Of a stretch of 64,000 bases of DNA, positions 37,177 to 45,849 are shown piece after piece. The position numbers were made by a program, and so were the translations under genes. Each line of letters opens with the position of its first letter. Position 1 is the first letter of the stretch. Under the pieces are notes generated by a model. It was not told the origin of the DNA and made no database searches. It saw nothing but the letters and a program-made list of their open reading frames with translations. The stretch is from Comamonas sp. SCN 67-35 (GTDB lineage: Bacteria > Pseudomonadota > Gammaproteobacteria > Burkholderiales > Burkholderiaceae_C), in assembly GCA_001725255.1 (NCBI GenBank), contig MEFV01000008.1:124001-188000 (forward strand), in the 5' to 3' direction.

Positions 37177-37566
37177 TCAGGCGGCCCGGGCGGGTCGGTG
37201 CGACAGGCACAGCTTGTTGCCCGCGGGGTCGCGCAGATAGGCGAGGTACAGGCGCACGCCGCCGCCGAGCTCGCGCCAGCCCGGCGGGTCTTCGCAGCTC
37301 ACGCCACCGGTGGCCACGCCGGCCGCGTGCGCCGCGTCCACCTGCTCGGGCGACGTGGCGACGAAACCCGTGGTCGCGCCATTGCCGAAGGTGGCCGGCT
37401 CGCCATTGATCGGCGTGGAAATCGCGAACGTGCCCGTGGGGCCGCGATAGAAGTAGCGGTTCTTGTGCGCCACCCCGGGTGCCGTGCCGAGCGCGCCGAG
37501 CATGGCGTCATAGAACTGCCTGGAGGCTTCGAGATCGCTCGCGCCGAGCATGACGTGGCTGAACAT
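37177..37566 (-). CDS. VOC (glyoxalase/bleomycin-resistance) family protein
   Basis: A 129-residue protein with the two beta-alpha-beta-beta-beta modules of the vicinal oxygen chelate fold: H-V-M-L-G-A-S-D-L at the start, then F-Y-D-A-M-L-G-A-L-G, and the closing Y-L-A-Y-L-R-D-P-A-G-N-K-L-C. Metal-ligand positions are His4 and residues in the C-terminal strand. It could be a glyoxalase, a fosfomycin-type thiol transferase or a dioxygenase. It heads the operon with SDR, GST and DUF1439 genes, which suggests electrophile handling. Confidence 0.83.
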   Translation of the reverse strand: MFSHVMLGASDLEASRQFYDAMLGALGTAPGVAHKNRYFYRGPTGTFAISTPINGEPATFGNGATTGFVATSPEQVDAAHAAGVATGGVSCEDPPGWRELGGGVRLYLAYLRDPAGNKLCLSHRPARAA

Positions 37567-37691
37567 GGCGTGTGTGTTTCCTGAGAGTGGGGCCGGACTG
37601 CCGCCACGGCTGTGGCGGGTGTGCGTATCGTAGTGGGCCTGGAGACGGGGTGCTGGCAGGTCGCAAGGTGTCCTGCGTCAAATAAACCCGC

Positions 37692-37707
37692 CGTACTCGG
37701 GAGTACG
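37692..37707. other. Inverted repeat CGTACTCGGGAGTACG downstream of the restriction gene
   Basis: A perfect 7 bp-arm inverted repeat with a GG centre lies 20 bp past the restriction endonuclease stop codon, inside the 161 bp gap between that gene and the VOC gene's start. It lacks a T-tract. It may mark the left edge of the inserted segment, act as a hairpin terminator, or be an operator for the VOC operon. Confidence 0.4.
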
Positions 37708-37727
37708 CCCCTCACCGGTACATCAAA

Positions 37728-38465
37728 TTACGATCTGGCTGACTCCGCCGCGATATGCCCGGCCAGTGATGCCACAAAGGAGCGCAGTCCAGTCATGGGC
37801 GATAGTTCGCCGTAGGCTCCATCAGCCACTGCGGCGCGGGGAGTGGCAATCACCGAAGCTGCCGAGTAGAGCTGTTCCTTGACCAGCTTCTTGCACAGGA
37901 TGTCGTACCGCTGCAGATAAGTTGCCCCGGCGAACTCGGGGAACACTGGAAAATGCGGCGATGAGTCACGCACTGGAGCACGTGATCCCGGAGCATCCTC
38001 GACCACCATCAGCCAGCCTATGAACGGCCGTTCTTGCTGGCCGAAAGCTCCATCGCGGTACGCGGTCCAAAGATCGTGCGACGTTCCGATGGCCTCCTCC
38101 GTCCGGTTGTTGAAGTTGTTCCCGAATGAAGGGCCGACGTGGCTTTTGAATTCCAGTGCAGCGATAAGCCGCCCTTTGTCGATCACGAGCATGTCCCACA
38201 ACTTGGTCGGACGAAAGAACCCCGGCAGCGTCAGAACGGCACGTTTCAGATGAATCTGGGCGTTCGGCAGGCCATTCGCCTTCACTAGGTCAGTGACCAG
38301 ATTCGCGAAACCGTCCATGTTCTTGCCGCCGGTGACACCCGCTCGCTCTCCCTGGTCCGACTTGCCCGATTCCTTCTGTTTACGTTTTGCGTCATCCCGC
38401 GTTCGCCAAAAAGCCTTCACGGCCGTGTTTGCCTTTTTCTCGAAATCACAGAGATTCAATGCCAT
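37728..38465 (-). CDS. XhoI/PaeR7I-family type II restriction endonuclease
   Basis: A 245-residue endonuclease, matching the 246 of PaeR7I, a family that cuts CTCGAG. The N-terminal [11 protein letters not shown] and the G-G-K-N-M-D-G-F block (residues 46-53) are family hallmarks. The PD-(D/E)xK nuclease core is visible as W90-D91 and E105-F-K107 (A-L-E-F-K-S-H-V-G). It lies 13 bp downstream of its cognate methyltransferase gene and is transcribed after it, so protection precedes cutting. Base composition is visibly less GC-rich than in neighbours. Confidence 0.9.
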   Translation of the reverse strand: MALNLCDFEKKANTAVKAFWRTRDDAKRKQKESGKSDQGERAGVTGGKNMDGFANLVTDLVKANGLPNAQIHLKRAVLTLPGFFRPTKLWDMLVIDKGRLIAALEFKSHVGPSFGNNFNNRTEEAIGTSHDLWTAYRDGAFGQQERPFIGWLMVVEDAPGSRAPVRDSSPHFPVFPEFAGATYLQRYDILCKKLVKEQLYSAASVIATPRAAVADGAYGELSPMTGLRSFVASLAGHIAAESARS

Positions 38466-38478
38466 GCCGTTCGCTCTA

Positions 38479-40188
38479 TCAGGTTGTGCTCTCGCGGGCC
38501 AGGATGTCCGCTTCTTCTGCTGTCAGCCCAAAGAGCTCACAAGCCGCACGATCGCATTCTCCAAGGTCCAGTGACGCGGCGGCCTGAACCAGGCGCGTGC
38601 GCATCGCCTCTGGGACAGAGGCCCAGTTTGGCAAACGGATTCGGCGCAGATACTGGGCCTGAAAGCGCAGGAAACCGCCTCTCATCGTCGTGGAATATGA
38701 CTCAACGAATTGCCGCGCCACGCTGGACAGCAACACCGCCTGCAAGGCGCGCAAATTCCATTGGTCAGAGATCACGAAGTACAGGTTGTGGTGCGGGTAG
38801 AGTTCGCCACTCTCATAGACCACGTGCGCCGAGCCCTTGATATCCGGGATGAGCAGCTTGGGGCGTTTTGCCAGCGAGGGTGTGATTCTGTCTATGGTCC
38901 GATACCAGTTCGCCGGCGCCTTGTGCGCGACATGGCGACTTGCAATGACGTCGTGGTGCCGTTCAAGGTGGGCACGCAGCTTGGGATATTTTGCGAGGTC
39001 GGCAAGCTTGCCATCGTCCTCGAACGGGTTGACCACGCCCAAGCCGAGCCAGCGCACCTCGCCGCTTGCGATGTCCCTCGTCGTGGCAAGTGGCACCTTG
39101 CGAGAGGGCTCCACATCCAACTGGGTCATGGGCGCAATGAAAGCCTTGTCCGCTCCAGTCGCAACCCCGATGCCGACCTTGCATCCAGCTTCTTCCAGTG
39201 TGGGGAACCTCATTTCCAGGCGTCGCAAAAGCTCCCGTTTTTCCGACGAACCGAGTACCCACGGCTGCGAGCCGATGCCCGCTTGCCCGATTTCCGATAT
39301 AGCCAGTTCACTGCACGCCTTCCCCGCCCGTAGTGCACGGGCAAGCTTTGCGAGTTCAGCGGGCACAAGCCCTGGTTGTTTGGCAACGAGGGTCGGACCG
39401 GGCTCCGTCCGCTGGATCAGCGTGATTGCGGGATAGGCGGTCACATCCGAATCGAAAGCTGGCGTGTCCACCATGTCCACATAAGCCTTCAGGTGAAAGG
39501 CCCTCGCCACAATGGCACGAAGAGGCCCGCCGTATCTGTTTTTCGTCCAGCGATTGGCGCAGATGAATACGAACTGGCCGCCCTTGGCCAACAGGCTGAG
39601 CGAACGCTCGATGAATGGAACGTAGAGATCCGCTCTGTCATAGAGCGACTCGTAGCGGCGTCGGTACTCCGCCAACAACGGCACGGGAATCAGTTCCTGA
39701 CGGACATACGGTGGATTGCCCACCACGAAGTCGAATGGCCCTTGAATCTCCGAGAGCAGAAAGTCGCCGTGCAGCAACCACGCATCAACAATCCGGTGTG
39801 ATTCCTTCGGCGCGAAGCCCGATTGTTCCAAAAAACCGATGATTTTGGAGCGAGTATCCAGATAGGTGTTGCGATGGAGTTCCACGGCGCGGATGCAATC
39901 CACCAAGTCCTCGACCGCGCCCGCTGCTTTTGCGGCTGTCACCAGTCGTGAAGCCACGGCAAGGAGGAATTCACCGCCTCCAAATGACGGCTCCAACAGG
40001 CGCATTTGGTATAGCGGACGGTCTGCCGTGTAACCCGCCAAATCCAGCATGAAGTCCACCACTTCGCGGCGTGTGAAGATGGCACCACGTTCACTGCGAT
40101 CAGAGTCACGCGCGAGTCTCTCGACCGCATCCGCAATCGGGCACATTCCCGGAAGTCCGGGTTGTTTGATCGAGAGATTAATATTCAT
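38479..40188 (-). CDS. N6-adenine DNA methyltransferase (M.PaeR7I/M.XhoI-like)
   Basis: A 569-residue gamma-class adenine methyltransferase of the Eco57I/TaqI type that protects the host's CTCGAG sites. Motif X/I appears as [11 protein letters not shown] and [11 protein letters not shown] (residues 64-74); catalytic motif IV is F-V-V-G-N-P-P-Y (154-161). The C-terminal half is the target-recognition domain. It starts at an ATG 80 bp from the DUF4124 gene. Its neighbour downstream is the PaeR7I-like nuclease. Codon use and GC content are lower than the surroundings, indicating transfer. Confidence 0.9.
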   Translation of the reverse strand: MNINLSIKQPGLPGMCPIADAVERLARDSDRSERGAIFTRREVVDFMLDLAGYTADRPLYQMRLLEPSFGGGEFLLAVASRLVTAAKAAGAVEDLVDCIRAVELHRNTYLDTRSKIIGFLEQSGFAPKESHRIVDAWLLHGDFLLSEIQGPFDFVVGNPPYVRQELIPVPLLAEYRRRYESLYDRADLYVPFIERSLSLLAKGGQFVFICANRWTKNRYGGPLRAIVARAFHLKAYVDMVDTPAFDSDVTAYPAITLIQRTEPGPTLVAKQPGLVPAELAKLARALRAGKACSELAISEIGQAGIGSQPWVLGSSEKRELLRRLEMRFPTLEEAGCKVGIGVATGADKAFIAPMTQLDVEPSRKVPLATTRDIASGEVRWLGLGVVNPFEDDGKLADLAKYPKLRAHLERHHDVIASRHVAHKAPANWYRTIDRITPSLAKRPKLLIPDIKGSAHVVYESGELYPHHNLYFVISDQWNLRALQAVLLSSVARQFVESYSTTMRGGFLRFQAQYLRRIRLPNWASVPEAMRTRLVQAAASLDLGECDRAACELFGLTAEEADILARESTT

Positions 40189-40268
40189 GACGTCTCAGCA
40201 ATGTTTGAATCCGCCGCCTCGTAGAAGTCATCAACGACGATTTCTTGATAGCGTACCCTGTCCCACCC

Positions 40269-40610
40269 TCACTGCGGCAACACACTCACCGCCCCATCCA
40301 CCGCCTGTTCCTGCGCCCCCTTGGGGCATGGCGCGTTGGTGTAGGTCACGCGCCCATCGGTGGCCACGCATTTGCGCGGCGGTGGGGGCGGCAGCGCGGC
40401 ATCGCCCCTGGCGGCATTTCCTGACGGCGCGGGCCGCTTGCCCGGCGGCAGGGTTTCTAGCCCGGGGCGGGTGCTCTTGCGCCAGAGCTGCTGCAGCCAC
40501 GGCCCGGCCTCGGGCAGCCAGGCCTCGCGCGTGAACCAGGCAGCGGCGGCGCCAGCGAGGATTGCCGCGGCAACGACGGCCCAGGCGGTGCGCTCGCCGC
40601 GGCTCAGCAT
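40269..40610 (-). CDS. DUF4124-like small membrane-anchored protein
   Basis: A 113-residue protein with an N-terminal membrane anchor (A-W-A-V-V-A-A-A-I-L-A-G-A-A-A-A-W, residues 9-25), a Pro-rich linker with a run of six prolines, and a short C-terminal C-V-A-T-D-G-R-V-T-Y-T-N-A-P-C-P segment typical of the DUF4124 domain (Y-x-x-x-D-x-x-G-x-x-x-Y-T-x-x-P-C). Function is unknown. The start at 40610 gives the simplest anchor; longer forms are possible. It borders the right side of the restriction-modification insert. Confidence 0.72.
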   Translation of the reverse strand: MLSRGERTAWAVVAAAILAGAAAAWFTREAWLPEAGPWLQQLWRKSTRPGLETLPPGKRPAPSGNAARGDAALPPPPPRKCVATDGRVTYTNAPCPKGAQEQAVDGAVSVLPQ

Positions 40611-40792
40611 GGCCGCCCCGCGAAGGTCTGCGGGCAGGTGCCCGAAGGCCCGGCGCGGCGCACCCACCGGGTACGCGGCTTGCGCCACAGCCAAGGGACG
40701 AAGAAGGCATGCATGGTCTGGCCCAGTATCTCGCATTGCGCTGACACTGATAATGGCCTGCCCCATTCATTCACCAAAGCGATTCCTCCATC

Positions 40793-41380
40793 ATGAGCAC
40801 CTTGATTCTTGGGCTGTTGCTGTTTCTCGGCATGCATTCGGTGCGCATCGTGGCGGAAGGCTGGCGCACGCGCACCGTGGCGCGGCTCGGCCCCATGGCC
40901 TGGAAGGGCCTGTATTCCCTCGTCGCCCTGGCGGGCCTGGCGCTGATCGTCTGGGGCTACGCGCAGGCGCGCCAGCAGCCGGTGCTGCTCTGGAGCCCGC
41001 CGGTGGCGCTCAAGCACCTGAACTCGCTGTTCACGCTGCTGGCCTTCATCCTGGTGGTGGCGGCCTATGTGCCGCGCAATGCCGTTCGGGCGCGGCTGCA
41101 CCATCCGATGATTCTGGGCGTCAAGCTCTGGGCCTTCGGCCATCTGCTGGCCACCGGCAAGCTTGCCGACCTGCTGCTGTTTGGCGCCGTGCTGCTGTGG
41201 GCCGTGTTGGATTTTCGCGCCGCACGCCAGCGCGACCGGGCGCAGGGCGCGGTGGTTGCGCCGGGCAAGGCGGTGCCCACGCTGCTGGTGATCGTGGTGG
41301 GCGCGGCAGCGTGGGCCGCGTTTGCGTTCTGGCTGCATGCGGCGTTGACAGGCGTGGCGCCGATGGCACGCGCAGGCTGA
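40793..41380 (+). CDS. nnrU: NnrU family membrane protein
   Basis: A 195-residue inner-membrane protein with about six helices. The NnrU pattern is evident: G-L-L-L-F-L-G-M-H-S-V-R-I at the N-terminus, then K-G-L-Y-S-L-V-A-L-A-G-L, H-P-M-I-L-G-V-K-L-W-A-F-G-H-L-L-A-T-G and a final R-D-R segment before the last helix. NnrU is linked to nitrite/nitric oxide respiration, but the family is broader (isoprenoid-type methyltransferase-like NnrU/MAPEG-fold proteins). No denitrification enzyme is adjacent. Confidence 0.85.
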   Translation: MSTLILGLLLFLGMHSVRIVAEGWRTRTVARLGPMAWKGLYSLVALAGLALIVWGYAQARQQPVLLWSPPVALKHLNSLFTLLAFILVVAAYVPRNAVRARLHHPMILGVKLWAFGHLLATGKLADLLLFGAVLLWAVLDFRAARQRDRAQGAVVAPGKAVPTLLVIVVGAAAWAAFAFWLHAALTGVAPMARAG

Positions 41381-41483
41381 GCGCGCGTCGGGTCTTGCGT
41401 TCGCAGGAGCGAACCATGACCGCCCGGCTGCGGCGGGCATGACGCCATGACGGTCGCCTCCCCGTCATGCGCCACGAAATCAT

Positions 41484-44408
41484 TCATGCGAGATGCTGCC
41501 CCAGGATGCCCGCGAGCTCGAACATGCCCGCGCGCTCCTTGCCGAAGACGGCGCGCAGCTTGTCGTCGGCGACGATCTGGCGTTTGTCCTGCGGGTCCTG
41601 CAGCGCGTGCTCCTTGATGTAGACCCAGATCTTCTTGACCGCCTCGGGGCGGCTGACGGGTTCGGCGCCGATCACGGCCGCGAGCAGCGCGCTCGGCGCC
41701 TTGCCGCTGGCGGCGGTGGTTTTGCGCGGTGCCCTTTTGGCAGCGGTTTTCGCGGCAGGTTTGGCGGCGGGTTTTGAGGTTTTTTTGGCTGCAGCGCTTG
41801 CTGCGCCTGCGCGGACAGCTCCTGTTTTTGTTGCTGCCGTCTTGCGTGGCGGGTATTTGCTGTCGCGCGGCTCGAACTCGAAGTTCACCTTGCCCGCGCC
41901 CGCGTCCCAGGCCAGGCGCGCCTTGAAGGGGCGGCGCGTGCGGTTGGAGATGAACTTGTCGAGCACGTCGGTCTTGCCGCTTGCCAGCAGCTTTTGCATC
42001 TGCGCGCGTTCGATGGGCTGCTGCAGGATGATCTTGCCGCTCTTGAAGGTGCAGCTGGGCACGAGCTGCGCAGCGGTGGGCACGGCGCGCGCGCAGACGT
42101 AGTTGCTGCCGTGCTCGTGCACCTCGCCGCCGCAGGCCGGGCAGGCGCCGAGGGCTTCGTCGGTGAATTCCACCAGCTCGCCGGTTTCCTCGTCTTTCTT
42201 GTCGTCGCCAAAGTCGAATTCGAGCTTGAAGTTGCCCGCCTCTTCGTCGCGCACGATGGCGATCTCGGCGGTGAACGGCCAGCCGGCCTTGGAGCGAAAG
42301 CCCGAGAGCGGCCCGATGCGCCGCGTGCGCAGGAGTTCGTCGGCCTCGGCCACCTCGAAGGTGCGCCCGGCGGGGGATTTGCCGAACGAGAAGCCGCAGC
42401 CTTCGCCTCCGTCCTTGCCCGTGCACGCGTACCGGCGGTAGTTTTCCTTGACCACGCCGCCGCAGTTCGGGCAGGGGGCCGAGAGCGTGGCGTAGTCTCC
42501 GGGGATGGTGTCGCGGTCGTATTCCTTGGCCTTTTTCACCATGCGCTCGGTCATGTCGGCGATCTGCCGCATGAAGGCGGCGCGCGAGAGCTGGCCCTTT
42601 TCCATCTGCGCGAGCTTGTATTCCCATTCGCCGGTGAGGTCGGCGCGGCACAGCTCCTCGACCTCCAGCCCGCGCAGCAGGGTCATGAGCTGGAAGGCCT
42701 TGGCCGTGGGGATGAGCTCGCGGCCTTCGCGCAGCATGTATTTTTCGGTGAGCAGGCCTTCGATGATGGCCGCGCGCGTGGCGGGCGTGCCCAGGCCTTT
42801 TTCCTGCATGGCCTCGCGCAGTTCGTCGTCGTCGATCTGCTTGCCCGCGCTCTCCATCGCGCCCAGCAGCGTGGCTTCGGAGTAGCGCGCGGGCGGCTTG
42901 GTTTTCAGGCCCTTGGCCTCGGCGTGCTCGGCCACGGGGCGCTCGCCGGGCTGCACAGCCACCAGCGGCTGGCCCTTGTCGCCGTCCTTGCCGCCCTCGG
43001 TTTCGGCGGCGGCCTCCTTGCCGTAGATCGCGAGCCAGCCGGGCCTGACCAGCACCTTGCCTTCTGTCTTGAACGGGTGCTGCTCCACCGTCGAGATGCG
43101 CGTGGTGATCTGGTACTCGGCGCTGGGAAAGAACACCGCCATGAAGCGGCGCGCCACCAGGTCGTAGAGCTTCTGCTCGGCGTCCGAGAGGCCGTGCGGC
43201 GCCTGCGTCGTCGGGATGATGGCGAAGTGGTCGCTGATCTTGCTGTTGTCGAAGATGCGCTTGCTCGGGCGCACGTAGTCGCCATCGAGCGCCTGGCGCG
43301 CGAACGGCGCCAGATGCGCCATGTGCGACTCGGCCAGCATCGCAAGCGTCTGGCGCGTGGTGGGCAGGTAGTCCTCGGGCAGCGCGCGCGCGTCGGTACG
43401 CGGGTAGGTCAGCGCCTTGTGCTTTTCATACAGCGCCTGCGCCAGCGCCAGCGTGGTCTTGGCGGAAAAGCCGAATTTGCCGTTGGCCTCGCGCTGCAGG
43501 CTGGTGAGGTCGAACAGCAGCGGGCTGGCCTGCGTGCTGGGCTTGGACTCTTCCGTCACCGTGGCGGGTTTGCCGCGCACCGCGTCGGCGATCTGCCGGG
43601 CTTGCTGCGCGCTCCAGACGCGGTCGGCGCGGGCCTCGGGATCGTCGCCCTTCTTGAAGTGCGGGTCGAACCACTTGCCCAGGTACTCGCCCGCCTGCGC
43701 GGCGAACGTGCCGTGGATTTCCCAGTAGTCGCGGCTCACGAAGGCGCGGATTTTTTCCTCGCGCTCGACCACGAGCGAGAGGGTGGGCGTCTGCACGCGG
43801 CCGACGGTGGTCAGGAAGAAGCCGCCGCCCTGCGAATTGAACGCGGTCATCGCGCGCGTGCCGTTGATGCCCACGAGCCAGTCGGCCTCGCTGCGGCTCC
43901 TCGCGGCGTCGGCCAGGCCCTGCATCTGCTGCTCGCTGCGCAGCTTGTCGAAGCCGTCGCGGATCGCCTGCGGCGTCATGCTCTGCAGCCACAGGCGGCG
44001 CATGGGCTTGCCCAGCGTGCCCTTGCTGCCCCCCGCGTACTGCTCGATCAGGCGAAAGATCAACTCGCCCTCGCGCCCCGCGTCGCAGGCGTTGATGAGC
44101 TCGCCCACGTCCTTGCGTTTGGCCAGGCGCACGACGGCGGCCAGGCGGCTCTTGGTCTTGTCCACGGGCTTGAGGTCAAAGCGCGGCGGGATCACCGGCA
44201 GGTGGGCGAAGCTCCATTTGCCGCGCTTGACGTCGAACTCCTCGGGCGCCTGGATCTCGACCAGGTGGCCGACCGCACTGGTGACCACATAGTGTTCGTT
44301 CTCGAAATGGTCGTCGTGTTTGTCGAATTTGCCCGTGGTGGGGGTGAGGGCGCGCACGATGTCCTGCGCGACCGAGGGTTTTTCCGCGATGACGAGAGTT
44401 TTGCTCAT
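41484..44408 (-). CDS. topB: DNA topoisomerase III with histone-H1-like tail and C-terminal SWIB domain
   Basis: Type IA topoisomerase of 974 residues that decatenates and relaxes DNA. The TOPRIM D-A-G-R-E-G-E (109-115), the catalytic Tyr335 in L-T-Y-P-R-T-D and two C-terminal zinc-ribbon regions (C-P-N-C ... C-G-F and C-P-A-C ... C-T-F) are visible. Residues 856-903 are a Lys/Ala/Pro-rich tail like histone H1 (repeats of K-P-A-A-K / K-T-A-A-K). Residues 904-974 form a SWIB/MDM2-type domain (S-R-P-E-A-V-K-K-I-W-V-Y-I-K-E-H, then L-R-A-V-F-G-K-E-R-A-G-M-F-E). The start at 44408 drops 22 non-conserved upstream residues. It is divergent from a SET-domain gene. Confidence 0.93.
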   Translation of the reverse strand: MSKTLVIAEKPSVAQDIVRALTPTTGKFDKHDDHFENEHYVVTSAVGHLVEIQAPEEFDVKRGKWSFAHLPVIPPRFDLKPVDKTKSRLAAVVRLAKRKDVGELINACDAGREGELIFRLIEQYAGGSKGTLGKPMRRLWLQSMTPQAIRDGFDKLRSEQQMQGLADAARSRSEADWLVGINGTRAMTAFNSQGGGFFLTTVGRVQTPTLSLVVEREEKIRAFVSRDYWEIHGTFAAQAGEYLGKWFDPHFKKGDDPEARADRVWSAQQARQIADAVRGKPATVTEESKPSTQASPLLFDLTSLQREANGKFGFSAKTTLALAQALYEKHKALTYPRTDARALPEDYLPTTRQTLAMLAESHMAHLAPFARQALDGDYVRPSKRIFDNSKISDHFAIIPTTQAPHGLSDAEQKLYDLVARRFMAVFFPSAEYQITTRISTVEQHPFKTEGKVLVRPGWLAIYGKEAAAETEGGKDGDKGQPLVAVQPGERPVAEHAEAKGLKTKPPARYSEATLLGAMESAGKQIDDDELREAMQEKGLGTPATRAAIIEGLLTEKYMLREGRELIPTAKAFQLMTLLRGLEVEELCRADLTGEWEYKLAQMEKGQLSRAAFMRQIADMTERMVKKAKEYDRDTIPGDYATLSAPCPNCGGVVKENYRRYACTGKDGGEGCGFSFGKSPAGRTFEVAEADELLRTRRIGPLSGFRSKAGWPFTAEIAIVRDEEAGNFKLEFDFGDDKKDEETGELVEFTDEALGACPACGGEVHEHGSNYVCARAVPTAAQLVPSCTFKSGKIILQQPIERAQMQKLLASGKTDVLDKFISNRTRRPFKARLAWDAGAGKVNFEFEPRDSKYPPRKTAATKTGAVRAGAASAAAKKTSKPAAKPAAKTAAKRAPRKTTAASGKAPSALLAAVIGAEPVSRPEAVKKIWVYIKEHALQDPQDKRQIVADDKLRAVFGKERAGMFELAGILGQHLA

Positions 44409-44497
44409 GACTGTGGGTGAAGCACTTCTACAATGGGCGACCCCACGCGCACGCGCGCGCAGGTGTGTATGCATACAAGGTAGCAGAGATTTTCAGC

Positions 44498-45028
44498 ATG
44501 GCCTCTTCCGGCACTCGTCAAGCCCCGCGCGGCAGGCGCATCCAGGTGCGCCGCTCGGGCGTGCACGGCAAGGGCGTGTTCGCGCTGCGGCCCATCGCCG
44601 AGGGCGAGGTGGTGATCGAATACGTGGGCGAGGTGATCTCCTGGGACGAGGCGCAGCGGCGCCACCCGCACGACCCGAGCGACCCCAACCATACCTTCTA
44701 CTTTCACGTCGATGAAGACCACGTGATCGACGCCAAGGTCGGCGGCAACGCCGCGCGCTGGATCAACCATTCGTGCGAGCCCAACTGCTGGGCCGACGAA
44801 GTGGATGGACGCATCTTCATCACCGCGCTGCGCGGCATCAAAGCGGGCGAGGAGCTGAACTACGACTACGGCCTGATCATCGAAGAGCGCTACACCCCCA
44901 GGCTCAAGGCCGAGTACCCCTGCCGCTGCGGCAGCAGGCACTGCCGCGGCACCCTGCTCGCGCCCAAGCGCGGCTGGCGGCCCTACGTGCCCGGGCGCAA
45001 GGGCAAAGTTGAAGGCAAGGGCGCATGA
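44498..45028 (+). CDS. SET domain-containing protein-lysine N-methyltransferase
   Basis: A compact 176-residue SET enzyme that transfers methyl groups from S-adenosylmethionine to lysine side chains. Motifs: H-G-K-G-V-F-A (23-29, cofactor site), E-Y-V-G-E-V (41-46), the pseudoknot N-H-S-C-E-P-N-C (90-97), the catalytic E-L-N-Y-D-Y-G (119-125), and a post-SET zinc triad C142-x-C144-x4-C149. It has no targeting signal or other domain. The gene overlaps birA by 4 bp (ATGA). It is divergent from topB over 89 bp, so a shared regulatory region is likely. The substrate is unknown. Confidence 0.9.
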   Translation: MASSGTRQAPRGRRIQVRRSGVHGKGVFALRPIAEGEVVIEYVGEVISWDEAQRRHPHDPSDPNHTFYFHVDEDHVIDAKVGGNAARWINHSCEPNCWADEVDGRIFITALRGIKAGEELNYDYGLIIEERYTPRLKAEYPCRCGSRHCRGTLLAPKRGWRPYVPGRKGKVEGKGA

Positions 45029-45843
45029 GCCGCACCGACTGGCCGCTCGATGCGCTGCGCGAGCAGCTCGCGCCGCTGCTGCCCGGTCTGGTGGTCGAGG
45101 TGCTGGCGAGCATCGATTCGAGCAACACCGAACTGCTGCGCCGCGCGCGCCGCGGGGCGCTCGTGCCCACGCTGCTCATCGCCGAGGAACAGACCGCCGG
45201 CCGCGGGCGTCAGGGCCGCACCTGGTACAGCGGCGCGGGCGATGTGCTTGCCGTCTCGCTCGCCTTGCCCTACGCGCCGCGCGACTGGTCGGGCCTGTCG
45301 CTGGCGGTGGGCGTGGCGCTGGCCGAGAGCCTGCAGCCGCAGCTACCCGCGCGTGCCGGTGCGGCGCCGCGCCTGCAGCTCAAGTGGCCCAACGATCTGT
45401 GGCTCGATGACGGGCGCAAGCTCGCGGGCATCCTGATCGAAACCACCGAGATCGCCGACGGCAGCGGCAGGCGCTGCGTCATCGTCGGCATCGGCCTGAA
45501 CCTGCGGCCCCCGCCGGGGGACGGCCTGCGTACCCCCCCCGCCTGCCTGCAGGATGTGGACGAGCGCCTGGACGGCCCCGCGGCCCTGCTGCGCTACGCC
45601 CTGCCGCTGGTGCGCACGCTGCTGGGCTTTGCCGAGTCGGGCTTCGCACCGTTTCAGGCGCGCTTTGAGCGGCGCGACCACCTCAAGGGCCGCGCCGTGA
45701 CGCTGAGCAACGGCGTGCAGGGCACGGCGCGCGGCGTGGACGACGACGGCGCGCTGCGGGTGCAGACCGCGCAGGGCGTGCAGCGCATCACGAGCGCCGA
45801 AGTGAGCGTGCGCCCCTCGGCACTGACGGCCCACGGGAGCTGA
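45025..45843 (+). CDS. birA: Biotin-[acetyl-CoA-carboxylase] ligase
   Basis: A 272-residue ligase that forms biotinyl-AMP and biotinylates the carrier protein AccB. It has the biotin/ATP motif G-R-G-R-Q-G-R (59-65) and the K-W-P-N-D-L-W motif (Lys120), followed by K-L-A-G-I-L-I-E. The C-terminal SH3-like domain is present. There is no N-terminal helix-turn-helix, so it is a class I (non-repressor) BirA. It is translationally coupled to the SET gene and lies 6 bp upstream of the SPOR gene. Confidence 0.93.
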   Translation: MSRTDWPLDALREQLAPLLPGLVVEVLASIDSSNTELLRRARRGALVPTLLIAEEQTAGRGRQGRTWYSGAGDVLAVSLALPYAPRDWSGLSLAVGVALAESLQPQLPARAGAAPRLQLKWPNDLWLDDGRKLAGILIETTEIADGSGRRCVIVGIGLNLRPPPGDGLRTPPACLQDVDERLDGPAALLRYALPLVRTLLGFAESGFAPFQARFERRDHLKGRAVTLSNGVQGTARGVDDDGALRVQTAQGVQRITSAEVSVRPSALTAHGS

Positions 45844-45849
45844 CCCGCG

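Noticed and set aside
41994..44420. An 808-codon plus-strand frame antisense to topB
   Set aside because: Composition is typical of an antisense shadow, with no domain or start signal, while topB on the other strand has complete motifs.
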